Part shown: in pieces, positions 25,842 through 39,300 of the stretch
Position numbering within the stretch: the first letter of the stretch is position 1
How the letters are laid out: every line of letters starts with the position of its first letter
Assembly: GCA_008638375.1 (NCBI GenBank)
Contig: CM018036.1
Location: 13,936,328 to 14,000,327 of the forward strand
Direction of reading: 5' to 3'
Length of the DNA stretch: 64,000 nucleotides
Source of the DNA: Nyssa sinensis
Lineage: Eukaryota > Streptophyta > Magnoliopsida > Cornales > Nyssaceae
Program-made: the position numbers and the translations under genes
Notes under the pieces: generated by a model
The model's input: the letters and a program-made list of their open reading frames with translations, nothing else
Database searches by the model: none
What the model was told of the DNA's origin: nothing

Positions 25842-27080
25842 ATGGTTGGACCAGGATCACGCAGACACACAGCACGGGCGGACCTATCGACCACTTCCCC
25901 TTTATCTGTAGGGTCGACCAATCCTACCGTTGATGGTATGCATAGTTCTCATTTTTATTAATGATTATATAAATATGGTACTAATTGTTTCTATTTTATT
26001 TCTTCTAAAACTTTGGCCACCGCCTCTAGACGAGGGCGCGATCGGTCAAAGAATTATAGTTTGCAGGTTCAGATAGAGGCGACAAGGGGCTCGCGACTTC
26101 GAATTGAGATACCTTCGGGCTTGCTGAAACCCGTTAGTGGGTAGACATAGCAGTTCACCACTGAAGTCGGCATCATTTGTCGACTACGCGCCCCACTTCA
26201 TATTAGTGACTGGAGTCAGGTCACTAACGAGGAGCTACGGGATATTCATGTGCATATCCTTATATGTCTTTTATTATTGTATTCAACTAAATTTTAACAT
26301 GTCTAATAAATTAATGTTTTGACAATGAAATGCTTTACAAGGAAAAGTTTGACATCGATCTCCACCTACCTCATATCGTGAAGGCAGTGGACCGTTACTT
26401 GGGAGTCTGTTTCAAGGACTATTGACACAAGCTCCACATGCACTACGAGGCAGAGGTGGCAGCCGGTAGAGAGCCTCACGACATACCGTGTAGGGGGTGA
26501 CGGTGGAGGATTGGATGTTACTATGCGACCGATTCACTAGTCATGCATTCCAGGTAAAAATTATCAAAATTAATTTTATTGTATGATAAATCATTTTCAT
26601 TTATACTAACCTTTTTTATTTTGGCCAAGTGTAGGAATTCTTAGCAAGAAAAATAACGAGAGCAGAAACAAGCAAAAGGTGACCCACTGTAGTGAATCAC
26701 GATCTTTTGTTAGGTATAGGCATAAGATGGTAAGTTAATAAATGTATCAAGTTCTTATTGTATAATCTTTTCATGAAATCAATCTTCACAAGCTACTATT
26801 TATTTGCTACAGCGAGACCAGGAGACCAGTGCACCACCCAGCCCCATTGATTTGTGGCATAGGATGCACTACAACCCCAAGAAGGGTTGAATTGGGCCTG
26901 AAGCTCAGCGGCTTTATGTAAGTTATTTATGTATATATACCAGTATTACTAATTTAATACTAATCTAAAGTTATAAAAGTAGTAACATATATTTATGTTT
27001 TTATAGAAGGAGATGGTCCAGCTGCGCGCAGACAGTCCTCAGCTAGCAGGAAGGCTCTGTTTAGCCTTAGTAAGTTTTTA
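25842..27080 (+). pseudogene. Second CACTA gene region, Transposase_24-like (copy 1)
   Basis: The ATG at 25,842 opens MVGPGSRRHTARADLS, matching the start of the equivalent region at 40,249. Further exon-like pieces give FKDY.HKLHMHYEAEVAAG, VEDW.LLCDRF, and a PPSPIDLWHRMHYNPKKG segment. This order resembles the PF03004 (Transposase_24) protein found as the second gene of plant CACTA elements. Stops and frameshifts interrupt it. The family link is from motif order and context, not a search. Confidence 0.55.
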
Positions 27081-27139
27081 AATAAATTACTTTAGTGGAT
27101 TTATTATTTATAGAAAATGTTACGTAAAAAAAAAAATTT

Positions 27140-29345
27140 GGATTTCGGCCTAACAACCAAGAAACCACATGACACATTTCAAATATGAAAATAGACTTGT
27201 ACGAACTTACTTAATTTCATCAGTTCTAATGATTGTTAAAAACTAATGTAACTTTTCACTCCAACAAGGCCCATTTTGGAGTTTTGACGGATCAAAATGC
27301 CAGATATCGGCCTATCGACCCCAAAACTTCATCACACACCTCATAAATGATAAAATAGACTAGGAAAAACTTACAGCACTCAGTTCGGATGCCCGATTTG
27401 ACACTTTTACAAGTTTTTGCTCTAAAAAGACCTATTTTGGGGTTTTGACAAACCAAAACACCAGATATCGTCCTACCGACCCCGAAACCCGATCAAATAC
27501 CTAAAAAATGATAAAATAGACTTGCACAAATTTACGACACTCTGTTCGAACGCCCGATTTGAAACTTATACAACTTTTCGCTCCAAAAAGTCTTGTTTTG
27601 GGTTTTTAACTGACCAAAACACCGGAGATCAACCTAACTACCCTAAAACCCCATCACATACCTCAAAAATGATAAAATAGACTTGGACAAACTTATGGCA
27701 CTCGATTTGGATGCCCGGTTTGAGACTTTTACAAGTTTCTACTCTTAAAAGGCCCATTTTGAGGTTTTGACGGACCAAAATACTAGATATCGACCTACCG
27801 ACCCCGAAACCCCATCACACACCTCAAAAATGATAAAATAGAATTTCACAAACTTACAGAACTCGGTTCGGATGCCCGGTTTGAAACTTTTACAAGTTTT
27901 TACTCCAAAAAGGCCCATTGTGGAGTTTTGACAGACCAAAATACTGGATATCAACCTACCGACCCCAAAAATCCATCACACACCTTAAAAATGATAAATT
28001 AGACTTTCACAAACTTACGACACTAATTTCAGATGCTCAATTTAAAACTTTTACAAGTTTCTACTTCAAAAAGGCCCATTTTTGAGTTTTGAAGGACCAA
28101 AATGTCGGATATCAGCCTACCGACCCCGAAACCCCATCACACACCTCCAAAATAATAAAATAGACTTGCACAAAATTACGGCACTCGGTTCAGATCACTG
28201 TTTTGAAACTTATGCAAGTTTATGCTCCAAAAAGGCCCAATTTGGGGTTTTGATGGACCAAAATTTCGGATATCAGCCTATCAACCTTGAAACCATATCA
28301 CACACCTCAAAAATGATAAAATAGACTTGCACAAACTTACGGTACTCTATTCGGATCACTGGTTTCAAACTTATGCAACTTTTCGCTCTAAAAAGCCCTA
28401 TTTTGGGGTTTTGATAGATCAAAACACTGGAGATCGGCCTAACTACCCCAAAACCCCATCACACACCTCAAAAATGATAAAATAGACATCAACAAACTTA
28501 TGGCACTCGGTTCAAATCACCGGTTTGAAACTTATGCAAGTTTCTGCTCCAAAAAAGCCCATTTTTAACTTTTGACAGACCAAAATGTCGGATATCGGCC
28601 TACCGACCCTGAAGCTTCATCACACACCCCAAGAATGATAAAATAGACTTACACAAACTTATGACACTCGGTTCGGATCACCCATTTCAAACTTATGCAA
28701 CATTCCGCTCCAAAAAGCTTCATTTTGGGGTTTTGACAGATCAAAATTCCAAATATCAGCCTATCGACCCCGAAACCCTATCACACACCTCACAAATGAT
28801 AAAATAGATTTGCACGACTTATGTCACTCAGTTTGGATCACCAGTTTGAAACTTATGCAAGTTTTTGTTCTAAAAAGGCCAATTTTAAAGTTTTGACGGA
28901 CCAAAATACCAGATATCAACCTAACGAGCCCAAAACCCCATCACACACCTCAAAAATGATAAAATACTTGCACAAACTTACGGTACTCGGTTCGGGTCAC
29001 CAGTTTGAAACTAATGCAAGTTTCTACTCCATAATGGCCCAATTTGGAGTTTTGAATGACCAAAATGCCGGATGTCGACCTAACTATCCTAAAACCCCAT
29101 CACACACCTCACAAATGATAAAATATACTTGCACGAACTTATGGCACTCTGTTTGGATCACCGGTTTGAAACTTATACAAGTTTCTACTCTAAAAAGACC
29201 CATTTTGGGGTTTTGACGGACCAAAATGTCGGATACCGGCCTAACTACTCTGAAACCCCATCACACACCTCACAAATGATCAAATAGACTACCACAAACT
29301 TACAGTACTCAGTTCGGATCACTAGTTTGCAACTTATGCTATTTT
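27140..29345. repeat. ~160-bp tandem array inside CACTA copy 1, about 14 units
   Basis: Units repeat the order: CCCCATCACACACCTCAAAA, TGATAAAATAGACTTGCAC, CTCGGTTCGGAT, GTTTGAAACTTATGCAAGTT, GGCCCATTTTGGGGTTTTGA, GACCAAAATGCCGGATATC. They are clearly more diverged from each other than those of copy 2, fitting an older or longer-silent copy. Short ORFs (80-131 aa) run through pairs of units but are only products of the repeat. Confidence 0.92.
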
Positions 29346-29764
29346 ATGCCGTTCTTACTATTTATGCATGCAAAAAATATATATTCACATTCTATGTTCA
29401 TATATATTTAATAAGTGTTCTAATATATATCATTTGATCTTTATTTCATATTGATCGGGATTATTGCACCGCTGTCTTTCTGTTCTGCATCGGGACTTAT
29501 TATTCTCATTTATTTTTTTTTCTTTTCATAGACATCTATAGTTACATTTTTTGAGACAATTTATTATTTTTGTATTTATTGATAAATTCTACTTTTACAA
29601 TTGTAAGTAATTAGTATAATATTTATATGAATGCATTTTTTTTTAATATATTCATTTCAGAATGTTTAAATTTTATTGTATATCAGGATGATTCATATAG
29701 GTTTTAAATATGAATAAAACAAATAATTCAGGTCAAAATATAGCCAAAAAAAAAAAAAATAACT
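29346..29764. other. Spacer between tandem array and subterminal repeats (copy 1)
   Basis: This AT-rich stretch corresponds to 43,900-44,335 of copy 2 (shared ATTTATGCATGCAAAAAA and AATGTTTAAATTTTATTGTATATCAGGATG-like words). It is non-coding in both copies. Confidence 0.6.
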
Positions 29765-30213
29765 TTTAGCGACGCACAGAAAGGTGTCGCTAAAAGACCA
29801 AAAAATTAGTTTTTAGCGACGCTTCACATTCGTCGCTATAAATATGCTATTAGCGACATGTTGAAGGCATCGCTATATAATTCTATAAACATATTATTAG
29901 CGATGCACTGCCAGTCGTCGCTAAAGAATTCCAATCAACTATTTGCGACTGCCCTGTGAGCGTAGCTAAAGGTCTCAATTAGCGACACCCATTGCGTCCT
30001 ATGTATAGTATTAACAACGCCCCTACCTGATTATTAGCGACACCTACTGAACGTCGCTAATAGGTACCTTTAGCGACGCATAGAAATGTGAGTGTTGCTA
30101 ATAGTATTAGCGCCATGAATATTCACGACACCTTTAGCGACGTCCACGGGTGCGCATATTTCTATTATTAGCGATGCTCACGCGCGTTGTTAAAAGTGAC
30201 TTTTCCTTTAGTG
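29765..30213. repeat. Right subterminal repeats and terminus, CACTA copy 1
   Basis: At least a dozen TTAGCGACGC / GCGTCGCTAA words occur in alternating orientation, many decayed to TTAGCGATGC or GCATCGCTA. In CACTA elements such subterminal repeats bind the element-encoded TNPA-type protein. The final CACTA-like terminus is weakly conserved. Confidence 0.8.
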
Positions 30214-32038
30214 TCAATGTCACGTCCGAATGGAGGCTCCGTCCAAACCTTTCCTTTCCAAATTCGTGTGAATGAATATGTGTCATTATTAGCTGCAAAC
30301 TTTCTATTTTATGGTGTAATATGCCTATTATGGTTAGGACTTGGTTTTATATATAATTTTGTAATAAATAATGTGAGCTTTGTGTCTCATTATTAGAATC
30401 CTAACATCTTAAAACTATAGAAATTTATTGAGAGAATTTTTTTCCTTCAATTTTTATTTATATAGTTAGTTTCTTTGTAAGGTTCTAGGCCTTGTGTTTG
30501 AGGTTTATATACCTAGCTAGTGTCAGGAAGTACATGTGAGTGCATGTAGCAAGGCTAGGCACAGTATTTCCATTATATAAGAATTTTTACACTGTTATGA
30601 TGGTGAATCTATCGATTATGGATGGTGCTTTGGTTGTGAAAGGCTAATCAAGAAAAGTAGTCAACAAGATTCAGGTAGACTAGAAGTAATCCACTAGTTG
30701 GTAGCAACTTAGTTATTTGAGGTCAGATTATATCTTTGTGGATTTTTAGTGTGTTAATTATTGATTAGTGCATCTTTTGCAGCTAAATGAATTTTATTTC
30801 CCAAAGGATTTCTCACGTAAAAAGTTTTGTGTTTCGTATTTATTTTAGTTGCAGGTTTAATCATCCTTATTACAATTTTTATATTTGCATGAACTTAAGA
30901 TCCTAGTTCTTTAAAAACTGAATATCTTCAATAGTACTCCATCTTAAATATAAATAAGGTTATTAAAATTATGTTTCTTATTAATTAAACTGGTTTTGAT
31001 ATAAATTTTTCCGCACTCTTAGTAGTCATTACTATCGTTAGTTTTTATATCGAGCCGAAATTGTGATATTACACATTTTTAATTGACCTTGTTTCATAAA
31101 GTCATGAAACAAAACTTAAATGTTGAAAAGTAATTGAAATTAAGCTCTAAGCTTTTCAAAGATGTTTTCAAATCAAATTTAAGTTAAATTCGAGATTTAT
31201 GCATGAAAAATCAAAGTGAAACAAAATGTGTTAAGTGTATGCATGAGTATGAATACATGAACTCATGAAGTGAGTGCCTAACTTCATTCCTAATTTAATC
31301 ACTAAGTATATAAGTCCATTTACCCTTTATGAACGCAAAAAATCTATTATTCTACTGAAGTTTTCAGCCTCCAGCTGCATTGAAACTCAAACGGATGCAA
31401 TCTTGAATTCTTACTTGACACACATTTACCAATATTTTAAAAATTGAAATTAACAAACATTACATGAGCAATGATTCATAACCCATGTCTTTGTACCCAT
31501 GCACTCACATGGGTGAGACTCATAATCATGACCCCCACTAGCGAACCCCACTCCATATAAGTGCATGGACATTACATGAGTACAAAGACATGAACATTTA
31601 AATATTACTCACATTACAAATTGACAAGTTTTTTCCTCACTGGACATTACATGAGTACAAAGACATGAACATTTAAGTGCATGGACATTACATGAGTACA
31701 AAGACATGAACATTTAAATATTACTCACATTACAAATTGACAAATTTTTTCCTCACAAATATAATCATTAATTTTTCATCATAAAATGAAATTAATTTAT
31801 AAAAATGTATCAAATGATAAAAACTGTTAAATTATATAATATTAATTATTAGAAAGTTTGTCTATATTACATGTATCCTAATGTAATCATACATTGATAG
31901 TTCATTCATCTATTCAAAACTTGTCCATGTTATTTTCATGCTAAAAGTTAATTGGGTTAGTTTAGTCTAGTAATTCATGACTTCTTTTAATAAAAATTCA
32001 TGAATTTTTTTCTCACTTTCCCACAAGGGGATGAGAGG
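30214..32038. other. Intergenic DNA between the two CACTA loci
   Basis: No coding region was recognised; a 69-aa ORF at 30,187-30,396 overlaps the transposon end and is spurious. Around 30,290-30,560 the sequence has the look of an old LTR (TTATGGTTAGGACTTGG, then CTAGGCCTTGTGTTTGAGG), but no partner repeat was found. Confidence 0.35.
31561..31745. repeat. Tandem duplication with 116-bp period
   Basis: GTGCATGGACATTACATGAG at 31,561 recurs at 31,677, with the following ~70 bp (to TTCCTCAC) nearly identical. A third partial copy of the ~35-bp TGGACATTACATGAGTACAA block sits between them. This is probably replication slippage and is nearly unmutated, hence young. Confidence 0.85.
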
Positions 32039-32451
32039 TGATGCAAAACAGAAACATGGAAAAGAGAATCGAACACGTCAAATTCTTTAGTAACAAAGTA
32101 ACATGGAGACTCCTCACCTAACAAGAGAAAATAATTCTCCAAAATTCGTAATTAATATTTATTGATATAAAAAACATAACCATAAAGACATATTACATCA
32201 TATTTATAATGTTAAAATACTCCTATTTTGACTAGGAAACCAAAACTCCTATTTTTATACTAATCATACTACAATAAAGACTAGTAATTCGAATAAGAAA
32301 CTACTAATTCCTATATTTTCTATACTAATTCTAATAAAACAATGAGACTAGATAAATTAGGAATAAATCAAAATTAAAAAACTAAACAATCCTAATACAA
32401 TTCTAAAACATCTTTCCTTATTTTTTAGGGTCTCATATTTATCCTACATCA
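32039..32451 (-). repeat. 3' LTR of the gypsy-like element
   Basis: It aligns end to end with 45,688-46,099. Shared words include TTAGTAACAAAGTAACATGG, AATTAATATTTATTGATA, CATATTACATCATATTTATA and AAATCAAAATTAAAAA. Substitutions are mostly transitions. Confidence 0.85.
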
Positions 32452-32453
32452 GG

Positions 32454-32804
32454 TATATCCCACTTGAAAACAACTCGTCCTTGAGTTAACTAGATGTATG
32501 CGACCACGAACTCATCCATAACCTGACAATAACGATTGAATCTTTTCAAGGATAATTGAAGACTTAAAATTTTCTATTGTCACATCTTTCATGAAATCTG
32601 CAACTCTAAGCTCTTCTTTTGATGATAATAATGTTCCTGTAATAAAACAAAAATTATCTCTTGATTCACCATAATTTCAATCATCTTTGAAAGCATTGTA
32701 ATCATCTTTCACAAGTTCAAGTTCATCCTTATTTTTAGCATTGACTATTTCCATGGGAATTTTGTCCTTCTCTACTACAAAAGAATTTGTAGAATCAATT
32801 GGTT
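32454..32804 (-). pseudogene. Distal part of the gypsy-like interior, other side of the CACTA
   Basis: Beyond the CACTA insertion, an open - strand frame with STNSFVVEKDKIPMEIVNAK continues to a stop near 32,680. It is followed by about 230 bp of non-coding sequence up to the LTR. It lies in frame with 44,878-45,037 once the CACTA and one CCA are discounted, so the insertion interrupted a previously open frame. Its function is unknown. Confidence 0.5.
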
Positions 32805-32807
32805 CCA

Positions 32808-33125
32808 CACTACAACAAAACAGACTTTTAGCGACGCCCATTATTAGCGACGCACAAAAAGCGTCGCTAATAGTACCTTTTGCGACGCACAGTTCACGCG
32901 TCGCTAAAAACATGGAAAAATCCATTTCCTGCCTTAAAAAAATGGCGGGCAACATTTATCGACGCACAATTCAGGAAATAGCGACGCACTTGGGCATCAG
33001 TAATACTTAGCGACGCACTGTTGGCGTCGCGAATAGTGCCATAATGGAAACGACATCGTATTGAGACCAATAGGCGACGCACACTTGACTTATTAGCGAC
33101 GCACTGTGCACGTCGCTAATAAGTC
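32808..33125. repeat. Left terminus and subterminal repeats of CACTA copy 2
   Basis: After CACTACAACAAAACAGA come about a dozen TTAGCGACGCAC / GCGTCGCTAA words in both orientations, at roughly 20-40-bp spacing. Several are paired as palindromes around short loops. These fit binding sites for the element's own TNPA-type protein. Small ORFs here are by-products of the repeats. Confidence 0.88.
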
Positions 33126-36100
33126 CTCTTATAACGTCTACCCTATTCTCTCTCTCTCTCTCTCTCTCTCTCTTATCGCTTTCTATTTTTTCCCCTTGAA
33201 TCAAAGCTTGTTGGCCGCCACATAGGTTTGGAGGTTTCGGATTTCATTCAAGTGTGGCTTCGACATAGGTTTCGGAACTGAATATCTTTTATTTTGCAAG
33301 ATTCACCAAGGGCTTCAAGCGTAGCAAATCAGAGGATCTCACCCCTTGATCGGCGGCTTTCTCTGTCACCATAATCGGGTATTATCCGTTACTGTATACA
33401 TTGGCTGAAGGTAACATATGGGTATTCCATATCCTTGGATTAAACAAAATAGGGTTAGCATATTAATTTTTTATAGTGTTTGAATGGATGGATATTTCTG
33501 TATATCAATTTTGACATTGATGTTCACACTCACTTACATTTTTTAACTTTCTCAAGACGTCACTTTCTGAAAATTTCGTTGTTCTCCCTATACAATTGAT
33601 ATTGTCCAATAACTTCTCCATTACAGTTAGAAATTTATATAGGATTAATATGTGATTGGTGTTTTAAATTGGTTGAATTACAATATTAACCATTCATTAC
33701 ATTGAGTTGTATATTAGAACAAAAAATTGATATGTAAAAGCCATGTGATCTATTAGTTGGAGGGAATTTCTTTTCATCCATTGGGTTGTTGGTCTTGGGG
33801 TGAAAAAGGGAAGAAATTTCATCTAAAATTTTTTTAAGTTGGTGATATGACTTGTACACACCTCAACTTCTTAGATTAACTTTTGTTACATAGCCTACTA
33901 AATCAATCAGTCTCAACGACTATTTGATGGTCTTGAATTAATGGCTCGAACGATTTAAATGGAAATCACATGTTTCATTTGAATAATTAGAAATTATAAT
34001 TTAGGAATCATTAAATATTTTTAATTTATAAAGCGAACTATTAATAATTTGTTTTTAGGATATTAAATATTAAGATTTGAACTGTTCTTTCTTTTTTGGT
34101 AACTGACAATTTTATCACGTTATGTTAAAAAAAAAAATTCAAATTAAGTTTGACCCTTAAATTTTTAGGTCCGATTTTATTCCCTACTTAGGTACAATTT
34201 GCATAAACAAAAGTTAGATATGAAAATGGGATTTTTTCTTTTTATTAACAGAAATAGTATATTACAATAATATTTATAATATTTACTATAAATTTTTACT
34301 AAAGGGAATAAATAAATTAAACTATATTTAAGGGGATTAGTTAAAAAAAATATTTATTTGTCAAAAACTATATTTGAATATTGATATATATGTATAATTT
34401 TCGAATAAGGTCAAGGTTATAAAAGTTTATTATCAAGTAATAATGTATTTTTTTTAATATTAATGACATTAAATTTTAATATAACTATCACTTTAATATT
34501 CGTAATCTCATCTAAAAAGTTCATTCAAACGTGTTTCTGTAATCTTATTTATTTTATATTTATGTCTATTAATCTAAATCTAATAAACGTTGGCTGAAAT
34601 ATTAGAACCAATCAATAATTTATCCGCCAACAGAAATTGGCACCTAATTTCCACTTGTGGGTCCCATTAAAAGATAATGTTTGATTGGATTGATCCATTG
34701 ATTAGGGAATTTACTAATTAGGTGTTAAGATTTGGCTTGCAATTTAGCAAGTCTTCTAGTATACAAATAATGTCATATCAACTTGAAATTATGGGAAACT
34801 ACTAAATCATTTTAATGTTAAAATTGATGCTATCATGAGGGGCTCTTATAACTGTTATCTGATTGCTTATAAGCCAAACATACACATCCAACACTACAAG
34901 AAATTGTAGTTCTTGAAATAGACATTTGAAATGAGCCTCACTAAATTGTTCTGATTGATAACTGTTGGAAACTTGGAAAGTCATCCTAAAATTGTTCTCA
35001 TAACTAATGCTATAATTTCAACATTAATTATATTCAAATAATCATAATTACCAAATAATAATAATAATATTATTACTCAAGTTTAGTTTTTGCTTTAAAT
35101 GATATGTTGGTTTGGTATGATTAGATTAGTTAACAATTTTTTTAAGCTTCTTTTTGGTTTCATTTTGATATGAGAATGAAAAAGAAACATGATTCTCTCA
35201 TATTCTCTTAATTTTTTTAAGCTTCTTTTTGATTTCATTTTGATAGGATTTTTTTTTTGTTGATTTTTATGGCCAATCATTGGTGAGAACATTGGGTTTA
35301 GGGCTTTTAGCAGGTGTAAAAAAAGGTTAGAGTTTAAGGCTCTAGGTAAGCAAGGAAAGAGGGGACTTTGTGGGCTGTTCAGTAGAACAATAACTAGGGG
35401 TTGCTTGGGTTTCATTTTGTGGGGAAGCTTTGAATGATTAAAAGAGAGAAGGAGACTAGGATTTGAAAGATAGGATTTATAAGGGTAATAAAAGGGTTAA
35501 ATATTGTTTAATTATAGAATTTTGGAGTTAAGAGAAAGTGCAGAAAATAAAGAGAAATGATTTTGTATTTGATATGCAATTCAAGATGATTTTTTTTTTC
35601 TCTCTTTGTCTTCCTTTTTAATGTATTTGATATGCATAGTCTACTACCTCGTCAAAGAAAAATATCACATAGAATCTCTTCTTTTTTTTGTTTTTTTATT
35701 TGTTGTCAACTTCATCTGGAAGCATGTTACCTTGCTAGTCAGTCCGACAACTCAAGCATTTGATTGTATTAGATCAAATGAGTTTTGGCTAGAAGAGCAT
35801 CCAGTTCTCTTTTCTCCTATATTGCGTGCTGATGCGCCTTTTCAGCAGGGCCATTGTGAGCGTGGCCTAATTTCTTTTTTTTTTAGGGATTACTTCGTGA
35901 AAAGAAAATTATAGTGATTGTTTTGTAAGTTAGCAATTGCATTCATGTAAGCCTAGCCCCGTTCGGGAGTCATTTTCATCACATGTAAATCTTGTCGCGA
36001 AATTTATTCACGATTGGACTCATTTGTATAAAAATCGGTTCTTGAATTATCTAGAGAGGACAGTTCGGGAATGCATAAATCTGCATTGCAATCAATAGCG

Positions 36101-36396
36101 CATATGCTTGAATATTTCACTATGATAAAATTTCAGTACGGTCTCCTATTGTTCTTTGGGTATATATTTAGGCGTGCTAACGTCTATCTTGTATACTTGG
36201 AGAACCATGGGGAGATGCTGTCGAAATTTTGTCCGAGTGGAATCAAGCATTTGATTTGCTGCTAATTGTAATGTAGATTGTGCATTCACGAATGGGATAG
36301 GACCACCTTACCCTTTAGAGAGAAGTTAGAGGTGGTAGGATTCATGTTTCATATTTATAACGAGTATCATTTTTGACTTGTATTAGGTAGACGAAA
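33126..36396 (+). other. Leader / promoter-side region of CACTA copy 2
   Basis: A CT microsatellite (about 33,144-33,173) precedes a moderately GC-rich block. CACTA genes commonly start in this position, so a promoter and non-coding first exon are plausible. The remainder to 36,396 is AT-rich with no recognised domain. ORFs at 35,606-35,914 (102 aa) and 35,095-35,415 (106 aa, -) have no known motif. An isolated CACTACAAGAAATTGTAG near 34,893 resembles a CACTA terminus but has no mate. Copy 1 lacks this region, so conservation cannot be judged. Confidence 0.4.
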
Positions 36397-39300
36397 ATGG
36401 ATAAGAGATGGATGGACTTGAGGGGCAGGCATTTACCAAGGTATGTGAAGGGGATCAAAGATTTTATTGAGTTTGCTTGTGCATCTGCAGATGGGAGAAA
36501 TAGGATAAAATGTCCATGTAGGAGGTGCAATAATAGGGATTATATGCACATAGATGAGGCCAAAGAGCACCTACTCGAACACGGGATGGACAAGAGGTAT
36601 ACGTGTTAGGAATTTCACGGGGAACGCTGTGAGGTACGAGTGGTATTTGATGATGAAGAAGAAGACGACGATGATGACTTTGGTGATAATGTTGGGGTTG
36701 GTTACAAAGGCTTGCCACAAATGCTGGCAGACTTGCAGGGGGCTACAACTGGGGCGAGTAGTCACAGGAGTGACACGGGACCATCGACCGCATTTGAGTA
36801 GTTGTTGAGGGAAGCAAGGCAGCCGTTATATCCAGGTTGTGATAAGTTTTCGAAACCGGACTTTCTCGTGAAACTCCTTCATATTAAGACCATCAACCGT
36901 TGGAGTAACAAATCAGTTAATATGGCCATTGAATTGATTAAAGCAGTGCTTCCTACTGGGGAGACCCTTCCGAAATCATATTACGAGGCGAAAAGAATAT
37001 TAAGAGATTTGGACCTCGGGTATATTCCCATACATGCTTGCAAAAACGATTGCATGTTATTTTGGAAGGAAACTGAACAATGTAAGGAGTGTACGGTGTG
37101 CCACGAACCCAGGTATAAGCTGAATGAAGGAAAGAGCAAGACAATTTTGCACAAGGTGCTGAAATATTTTCCCTTAAAACCGAGGCTACAAAGGTTGTAC
37201 ATGTCTCAGAAGACGGCAGAAGATATGCAGTGGCATAAAGAGAAGCATGTTGCTGGGAAAAATTTATGTAATCATCCAGCAGATTCACAAACTTGGGCCG
37301 AGTTTGATACAAATCACTAATGGTTTACAAATGAGCCATGTAATGTACGACTTGGGCTGGCTTGCAACGGTTTCAACCCGTTCGGTGACATAAGTAATGC
37401 CTATAGCATGTGGCCGGTGTTGCTTGTGCCGTATAACTTGCCATCGTGGAAATGTATGAAAGAACCATTTATCTTTATGTCATTGCTTATCCCAGGGCCA
37501 AAGTCTCTTGGTAATGAAATTGATGTGTACTTGCATCCTTTAGTGGACGAGTTGAAGGAATTGTGGGAGGTGGGAGTGGAGGCATACGACGTCTCTAAGA
37601 ATGAGACATTTCAATTGCATGCAACGTTACTATGGACCATAAATGACTTTTCAGCATATGGGAACTTGTTTGGGTGGAGCACAAAGGGGTATTTGGCATG
37701 TCCGATTTGCAATAAGGATGCATGTTCCCTACATTTGTCCAATGGGAAGAAGATATGCTAAATGTGCCATCGTCATTTTCTACCGCCATCACATGGCTGG
37801 AAAAATCGGCAGAAGCATCTGTTTGATGGACAAATTGAGCGCAAATTGTCATATCCATTGTTGTTTGGCAAAGACATGTTGGCGCAATTGGCAGTCATTC
37901 AACCAATGAGGTTTGGGAAGATGCCGGGTACTAAGAAGAGGAAGCGTACTGATGTGGACTTAAACTGGAAGAAGAAGAGCATATTTTTTGATTTGTCATA
38001 CTGGGAGACCCTTAAGTTGAGGCACAATTTGGATGTCATGCACATCGAGAAGAATATTTGTGATAATGTGCTGGGAACTGTAATGAACATTGAAGGGAAG
38101 ACGAAGGATACAGTTAAAGCCCGGTTGGACTTGCAGAAGCTGGGAATAAGGAAAGAGCTGCACCTAATACGTATCGGTGATAAATATATCATGCCTCCTG
38201 CACAGTATACGTTATCATCCGTAGAGAGAATGAGGATTTGCGAGTGGTTTAAATTAGTGAAATTCCCAGATGGATACGCATCGAATATATCTCGGTGTGT
38301 AAATGTTATAGATGGAAAAATATCCGGATTGAAGAGCCATGACTGCCATGTCCTTTTACAACAACTTCTTCTGGTTGCACTACGTGGATATCTCACCGAT
38401 GACATATCGACTACATTGACTGAGTTGGGCTGCTTCTTTAGAGAATTATGTGCGAAGACGTTGAATGTGGAAGTACTTGAAAAGCTCGAAAGGGATGTTG
38501 TCGTGATCCTCTGCAAGTTGGAACAAATTTTCCCTCCAGCTTTCTTTGATATAATGGTCCACTTAGCTGTGCATTTGCCTTATGAGGCAAAAATTAACGG
38601 ACCTGTCCAATACCGTTGGATGTATCCAATAGAAAGGTACATTTAATTTTATGAATTGTGTTATCTATCCATCCTAACTATTTTAATGTATAACTGATTA
38701 ATTATCAAAATAGATATTTGCACACATTGAAGCAATATGTGCGTAACAAAGCACGACCGGTAGAGGTCAATTACTGAGGCTTACGTTGATGCTGAATGTC
38801 TCACCTTCTACTCTATGCATCTTGAAGATATTGAGACAAGGTTTAATCGTCAAGAGCGAAATTATGATAGATGTCCAGGGCAAGCAACGAACTGGCCTTG
38901 CGATGTTTAATCAGAATGTGCGGCCAATAGGTGCCCATAAATATGAATGGTGTCATCCTCAAGACTTGGAAAAAGCCCACTATACCGTGCTCAATAACGG
39001 CTATGAGACATTGCCATATTTTAAGTAAGTTTATCGAAATCATTGCAATACTACGTTAGTATACAAATGTAAGTTACATTTAACATATCTCATCTTATAC
39101 AGTGAGCATACGATCGAGCTTCAGAGCGAACATGTATCAAGTTCTGATCTGGAGCAAAGACAACAAAATTTGTTTCCAAAGTGGTTCAGAGAACGTGTAA
39201 GAATAGGTTTCAATTAATTGTAATTGTATTAGTTAATGCATTTGTATTCAATTAATTTTGTACTTGTACTGAATTAATAGATGAAGCTATTACGCTACCA

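Larger units (their letters stand above)
23386..30213 (+). mobile_element. CACTA (En/Spm) transposon copy 1, left half missing
   Basis: This is collinear with 37,780-44,874 of the complete copy: TNP2 C-terminal half, a ~20-25-bp TTTTATGATGTAAT repeat, a second gene region, a ~160-bp tandem array and subterminal GCGTCGCTAA repeats. It ends in TTTAGTG at about 30,213. Its complement, CACTAAAGGAAAAGTCAC, is a diverged form of the CACTACAACAAAAGGCAC end of copy 2. The left end and the first half of the transposase gene are absent; the break coincides with a LINE. Many nonsense codons show it is dead. Confidence 0.85.

Noticed and set aside
27140..29345. CRISPR-like regular repeats
   Set aside because: The ~160-bp units are contiguous tandem repeats with no spacers, sit inside a plant transposon, and are far longer than CRISPR repeats.
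34893..34910. CACTACAAGAAATTGTAG as the end of another CACTA element
   Set aside because: No opposite terminus, subterminal repeats or target duplication were found; a short palindrome by chance is enough.
37899..38516. 205-aa ORF on the - strand
   Set aside because: It is the antisense shadow of the TNP2 reading frame in CACTA copy 2.
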